A stretch of DNA of 64,000 bases from Bullera alba (lineage: Eukaryota; Basidiomycota; Tremellomycetes; Tremellales; Bulleraceae), in the NCBI GenBank assembly GCA_001600095.1, contig BCIX01000003.1, positions 1,860,001 through 1,924,000 of the forward strand, given 5' to 3'. Shown in pieces: positions 58,723 to 64,000 of this stretch. Position numbers and translations under genes: made by a program. The notes beneath the pieces were generated by a model, which saw nothing but the letters and a program-made list of their open reading frames with translations, was not told the origin of the DNA and did not search any database. Position 1 is the first letter of the stretch. Each line of letters opens with the position of its first letter.

Positions 58723-60153
58723 ATGTCAGCTCCATCAGCCTCGACAGTCTCCGGTAAAACCTCGCAAAAGGCGATTGTGTGCCACGGCGCCATCGACCTC
58801 CGAGTCGTGAGTCAAGTCACGGGTCCACGGGCGCTGTAGAGAGGGCCAAAGGACGGACACTGACCCGATGTGGGGATAGGAAGACCGACAGATCCCTATC
58901 CCGACAGATGGTGAAGCTCAGATCCAGGTCGCCGTCACTGGACTATGTGGTTCGGATCGTGAGTGCCGTTTTCTCTCGTTGTGTAGTTGTATTCAGCGTG
59001 GGGATGACTCGACTGACCGGCACTCAGTCCATTACTACAACCACGGAGCCAACGGAGCCTTCAAGATCCAAGCACCAATGGTGCTCGGTCACGAGTCTTG
59101 CGGTATCGTCACTGCCCTTGGACCAAACCAGCCTGCAGCGTCCACCCTCAAAGTCGGAGACAGGGTTGCTATGGAGGTGGGCATCTACTGCAAGAGCTGT
59201 ACGATGTGCAAGAAAGGTCGATACAACTTGTGTTCGCAAATGAGGTTCGCGAGTTCCGCCAAAACGTTCCCCCATTTGGACGGAACCCTCTGCGAGGTCA
59301 TGTGTCACCCCAGCGATCTCCTCCACAAGTGAGCTCAAACCTGGCCGCCAGAGGGCCGACAATTGACGCTCTTACTAGACTCCCATCTACACTAGAATTG
59401 CAAATTGCTGCTCTTGCCGAGCCTCTATCCGTGGTGCTTCACGCATACCGAAGAGCCAACTTACAGCCCGGAGCTAAAGTCCTCGTCCTGGGAGCTGGCG
59501 CTGTCGGATTATTGGTCTGCGCTCTGGCCAAAGCTTCCGGTGCTACCAGCGTTATTGCCGTAGACATCGAGCAGGGCAAATTGGATTTCGCTCAGCAAAT
59601 GAACTGGACCACTGGCACTTTCGCCCTACCGAAGGGTCCCAGAGTCTCCGGCTTGGACGCCTTGGAAGCCGCCAAGGGCGGCTGGGAGGCCTTGAAGAGC
59701 AACAGTGCTGTGACCAGCGTGGAGGGGTTGAGCGAGGGCTTTGACGCCGTTTTCGAGTGTACTGGTGTTGAGAGCTGTATGCAGCTGGCTCCAATGGTGC
59801 GTTGCTTTCTAATCAGAGCGTCCGAGGTAATCCCTGACGCTTCACTCCTGTAGGCCGCTGCTCCTGGGTCAACAGTGCTGTACGTCGGTATGGGAACTGC
59901 CAACCTCACTCTGCCGACGGGTGTCTCTTTCATTCGGGAAGTCAACCTCGTCGGAGTGTTCAGATACGCAAACACCTACCCCGACGCCCTGGCTCTGCTC
60001 GGATCCGGTCAGTTGGGCGACGTTAGCAAGATGATCAGCCAGAGGTATCCCCTTGAACGAGCGGCGGAGGCTTTCGAGGACATGAAGCGAGGGAGGGATA
60101 AGGATGGAAACACTGTCATCAAGCCAATGGTCGGTAACCTCGAGTTGAAGTAG
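58723..60153 (+). CDS. Zinc-dependent sorbitol/xylitol-type dehydrogenase (MDR family)
   Basis: Oxidises polyols to ketoses with NAD. Exons 58723-58806, 58880-58958, 59028-59328, 59379-59796 and 59854-60153 give 393 residues. Catalytic zinc ligands are seen in GLCGSDLHYYNHG (Cys, and His downstream) and LGHESCGIV (His-Glu). The structural zinc loop has four Cys in GIYCKSCTMCKKGRYNLC. The Rossmann fold is VLVLGAGAVGLL, with VDI at the end of strand 2, which favours NAD over NADP. A ~35-residue insertion (PKGPRVSGLDALEAAKGGWEALK) separates strand 2 from the FECTG region. The substrate could be sorbitol, xylitol or arabinitol. Convergent with phosphofructokinase (196 bp between stops). Confidence 0.88.
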
Positions 60154-60349
60154 ACGATTAGGCCTGTATCGAGTATATTAGTCGAGTCATATGTACCAGT
60201 GTTCACTGTCCTCTCATCGTCCTAGCAGTCTGCTACATTTGGAGCAATCCTTGCATTCAGTTACATTTGACTTGATTTGATCTGATCGATTTCGATTGTA
60301 CATTTTCGCATCTATAAACACTCCTTCCCCACGCCAAGCCGCATCTGGC

Positions 60350-63300
60350 TTACTTGGACGCCTCGACGAGACCGGTCCTGCCGCCCATGGTCTCCGCGAG
60401 ATCCTTGATACCCGCCCACCACTGGTTCTTGCCTCGCCTAAGCTTCATATCGGTATCAGCGACCACCTCGTCCATTGTTGCGTAGACGATCTTGCTTCCT
60501 CGGATGGCGATCATAGTCGCTGTCTCTTTGCTGTAAGATCGTTTGGCCTTGGAACCCTTTTGGGCCAATTGGGCATTAGGCGTGGCGTGCTCCTCCAGGA
60601 ACTGCATGCACCGGAGAGCGAGTCGAGTCGCTCGTGTTCGGTCGAGAGGGGATGGCACACCACCTTGGAGCGTGTGACCAAGGGCGGCAGATCGAGCGTC
60701 GAATAAGTCTTTGCCCTCCTCCTTGAAGATTTTGGTCAGGGTCTCGGTGTTGTAGATCCCAGATGACTTCTCAGACCTGACAAAGTCGTCAGTAGTGTGC
60801 CTCTGACGAGACTGGTCAGCAACTCACTTGATCACTAATCGACCTTCACTCTTGCCCTTGGTGTCCAGCATGTATCTTGTTCGCATGAACTCGACGTCTT
60901 CTTGAAGCAGCTTGAGGGAGATACCGACTTCCGGGGTGTAGATGAGAACCGCACCGACCTGGAAAAGTCAGCTTTTTTGTTCCTCGAAGAAAATCGAATA
61001 CACTCACAGCGAGAGCACCGAGCGTCGCGATGTATCCGCTCATACCACCTTGTGTTTCCACGATGAAGACTCTGTTTCGGCTAGCACTGGCACTCTGCTT
61101 GATGGCATCACAAGCCTCAACCAAAGCGTTCAAACTCGTGTCACTACCCAAACTGAAGTCGGTGAGTGGCACGTTGTTGGACAGTGTCGCGGGCAGATGG
61201 ATCATGGGGATCTGGAACGAGGGGTAGTTCGCCCTGTTGGACTCGAGAATTTGTAACGAGTGGAAAGCCTCAAAGCCACCGACGATGAGGAGCGCGTCGA
61301 GAGAATGTCTCTGGAAGCCAGCGGCGACTTGTCCTAGATCGATATTCGGCAGTGTTCGGTTGGTACCGAGTTCGGAGCCACCTCGCGTAGTCCACGTGTC
61401 GACTCGGAGCCACGACAACTCGCTGACATTGTCGTCGAGTAGACCCTCGAAACCATTGTGGATGGCGACCGGGGTATGGCCTCGGGCGTGACAGTATCGG
61501 ACGGCTTGTCGAGTGGCAGCATTCATTCCACCGGCTGGGGCACCAACGTGAATCAGACCAATCCTGAGGCGTTTGTTGTCCGGGACGTGGTTGCTAGACG
61601 ACAACGAAGAGCTGATGTTGAATGCTTGTAGCATTTCCTTGAACTCGGAATCTCGGAACGACATGGCCTTGGCAAAGTCCTTGTTCTCGATAGCGGCAGC
61701 GACGGCCTTGGTTTGCGCCACGGCTTCCAGTAGAGGTACCTGGGTGATCTTGTTCTCCGAAATACCGATCATGTACGAAGGGGTCTCTGGGGTGGCACTG
61801 AGCAATGCTTGGACCGCCTGGACACCTTGCAGCGTAGGCAGGATTCGATCGAAAGCACATGGCTTTCCACCTCGCTGCGTGTGGCCGAGAGTGGTGACTC
61901 GGGTGTCAAGGCCTAGACGGTCCACCAGGATCGATTTCACGTAGTCTGGCTTGATCGGCTGCAAGTTTCGGTCCAAAGCACCCTCGGCAACGATCACAAT
62001 GGACTTTCTCTTTCCAACGGCTCGGTGCTGAACAAAAGTCAGCGTGGTTCGAGGCATATTACGAACAAACTCACCGATTTGAGCAGATCGCACATTTCTG
62101 ACTCCCAGTCCTCGCTCTCAGGAGGGTTCTCGGGGATGAAGACAAAGTCGGCTCCAGTAGCGATACCGGCTAGCAAAGCAAGCCAACCGCAGTGTCTACC
62201 CATGACCTCGATAACGAAAGCCCGAGAGTGCGAAGACGCTGTCGACGAGATTGAGTCGACAGCTTCGCAGATTCGGTGGAGAGCAGTTAGGGCACCAATG
62301 GTGAGATCAGTCATGGACATGTCGTTGCTGAACACGGGGGTCAGCTGATATTTCATTATCTCTCCCTCTCGCTTACTCGATGGACCCTACCAGACCAACA
62401 ATGTTGAGATGTCTGTATGTCTCCAGCTCGTCGTCATCAATCCGATCTGAACGCCGATATCAGCTCTATTGACATCTATCCCGCGATTAAAGCTCACCCT
62501 CGTGACGCAGCTGCTGAATGAGGTCCGGCCATTCGCCTCGGAGCAGATCCGCTCCAGTCAAACTACCATCACCTCCGCAGACCGCTAGGCAGTCGATGCC
62601 GAATTTGATGAGATTCTCAGCGGCCTTCAGTCGGCCTTCTCGTTCTCGGACTAGATAAGACATTCAGCTAACCTAACAATCCTGGAATACGGCTACACTC
62701 ACAAGAAGGACATCTCGAGGAACCAATCAATGTTCCACCTTCGCCCAGCCATCCTCTCACGTCGTCCCAGCCGACTCGCACGATGTATCGACCTTTCAAA
62801 CTTCGGCCCTTCTCGTCCTTCTGGATATCGTCGGCAACATTGATGCCCGAGATATCCTCTGGGTCTCCCTCTCCAGCTCCATCCTTGAGCAGCTCGCCAA
62901 AGCCGAACGACAGCGGTGCGTCCGACAAGGGGGCAACCGCATCTGGGTTTCCGTAGTCGTATTCCGTCTTTCCATCTTTCTCTCCGCCGGCGGGAACGTC
63001 GAGAGCGAGTTGCTGGGAAGGTGGCAGGGCTGAGAATGAGACGGATCGCTTGACTGTAGGGGCTAGCGAAGGCGAAGCGACGGCAGAGGCAGCCGGTGTT
63101 GGTTCGGCACTGTTGCCTCGGACGAGACCCTCCCATCCTTCTCGGATGATGAAGGTCTGGCATCCTCTGGCAATACCTTGTCTGACCACAGCTCGAACTA
63201 TAGTGTGCTTTAGCAATGATGTCGCGCCAAGACAGAGCAAGGTGGGACCTGGGAACAACATTGGACTCACCAGCTGCGTTCATACCAGCAGAGTCACCTC

Positions 63301-63451
63301 CACTGGTCAACACGGCAATCTTCTTCTGCCTCTTGGGGTTTGGCAGAGGCTTCTCATTCGAAGTGCTTGGCTCGAAGGGCTCGCTGACCCCCTCGAGGTC
63401 TTTGGTGGGTACACTCATCTCGCTGAAGTTGGAAGGCGAGACAGGTTCCAT
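60350..63451 (-). CDS. PFK1: 6-phosphofructokinase, fungal duplicated form
   Basis: Converts fructose-6-phosphate to fructose-1,6-bisphosphate. Eight exons: 63271-63451, 62703-63197, 62498-62650, 62377-62446, 62075-62327, 61008-62027, 60828-60958, 60350-60776; 909 residues. The catalytic N-half has [41 protein letters not shown] (catalytic Asp), [15 protein letters not shown] and [14 protein letters not shown]. The regulatory C-half has [42 protein letters not shown] and [15 protein letters not shown] ~110-residue Ser/Ala/Glu-rich insertion follows EGLVRGN (residues ~90-200) before [27 protein letters not shown]; it contains KRSVSFS, a kinase-type site. Start ATG 63449-63451 gives a 45-residue acidic lead before the fold. 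Confidence 0.96.
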
Positions 63452-63887
63452 GAGGTTTTTGATGTTCTAGCCTTTGCTGATAGAGTAGATTGTACACTGA
63501 AACGTCTTGGAAGAGTGTAGAGAGTGAGTGGGTGTATATGAGATGGTGTACCAGTCTGAGGGATAATTTTGGGGGAGGGAGGAGGAAGGAGGACGAGGGA
63601 GATCTGTTAGGACGACGTCACAGCAGTTCGTTTAGGTTCACATTACGAATATTTGGTTCCGCTTTCCCTTTTTCTTAATTCCGATGGGCATAAAAAGCTT
63701 ATCGCCAGCTTATCAGCGACTACCGCCGGCATCATCCTCTCTGGGACTAGTATGGATTCCTTGTCATGACGTCCGATTCTCTCTGTCATGAGGTTCATGG
63801 CTCATCTCGTGATTTGACTATGTTACAGTGTGGTGGGTCTACACATACTACAGCCACGCTCAGGATACAGACACGAGACATCCATCC
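63452..63887. promoter_or_regulatory. PFK1 upstream region
   Basis: 436 bp between the PFK1 start and the stop of the edge gene. Two GATAAG words in reverse orientation (CTTATC near 63698 and 63708) lie close together. No gene is visible. Confidence 0.4.
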
Positions 63888-64000
63888 CTAGAGGCCATTG
63901 GCGACCTCCTCCCCATCGGCTATACTGTCAATGTCCATGGCGTCCTCGACAACCTTCTCATCCCTCTCCTCAGCGCCGCCATCCTCCCCTATCCCTTCAT
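63888..64000 (-). CDS. Acidic C-terminus of a gene cut by the right edge
   Basis: On the minus strand an open frame enters from the edge and stops at TAG 63888-63890. The ~37 visible residues are strongly acidic with Gly (GGAEERDEKVVEDAMDIDS then GEEVANGL). No family can be assigned from the tail. An intron or unrelated 3' UTR cannot be excluded. Confidence 0.45.
   Translation of the reverse strand, partial: EGIGEDGGAEERDEKVVEDAMDIDSIADGEEVANGL

Overview
This is a compact fungal nuclear region, most likely from a basidiomycete yeast of the tremellomycete (Cryptococcus-like) type. The reasons are: coding exons split by very many short introns (I resolve about 130 in 28 genes, mostly 35-70 nt, GT-AG, with CTGAC/CTGAT branch-like sites near the 3' end), short 3' gaps, and gene content that includes an Xpt1-like stealth-family transferase and a CFEM membrane protein. 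The organism is an inference. No rRNA, tRNA, transposon or CRISPR array was found.

Layout. 1-5.8 kb: a possible ureide (allantoin) catabolism patch made of a Zn2Cys6 regulator (cut by the left edge), ureidoglycolate lyase, an RCH1/SBF-like transporter and an NCS1 permease; both divergent promoters carry clustered GATAAG motifs. 5.9-22.3 kb: GINS subunit Psf3 divergent from the giant midasin gene MDN1 (17 exons, 4,859 aa). 23.4-28.2 kb: XPT1-like transferase and a CFEM protein. 28.5-35.2 kb: mitochondrial ribosomal protein uL23m, a two-BIR survivin-type protein (Bir1) and a NIPA-type Mg transporter. 35.9-40.5 kb: stearoyl-CoA desaturase OLE1 divergent from a peroxisomal-type acyl-CoA dehydrogenase; their 933-bp spacer holds three exact copies of GGTGGCAAA. 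40.8-46 kb: an unknown membrane protein, the dicarboxylate carrier DIC1, an unknown small protein and a JTB-like type I membrane protein. 46.6-53.3 kb: RPT6 (proteasome), PCC1 (KEOPS), UBC12 (neddylation), TAM41 (mitochondrial CDP-DAG synthase) and SAP18. 53.7-58 kb: YPK1 AGC kinase and two related tiny hydrophilic genes in tandem. 58.7-64 kb: a sorbitol-type dehydrogenase, phosphofructokinase, and the acidic C-terminus of a gene cut by the right edge.

Most of the window is conserved housekeeping. The parts worth a second look are the ureide patch with its GATA sites, the triple GGTGGCAAA element between OLE1 and the acyl-CoA dehydrogenase, microexons down to 8 nt, and the tandem small-gene pair. 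Exon coordinates were derived by hand from splice signals and reading-frame continuity, with family similarity recalled from memory; no alignment or search was run.
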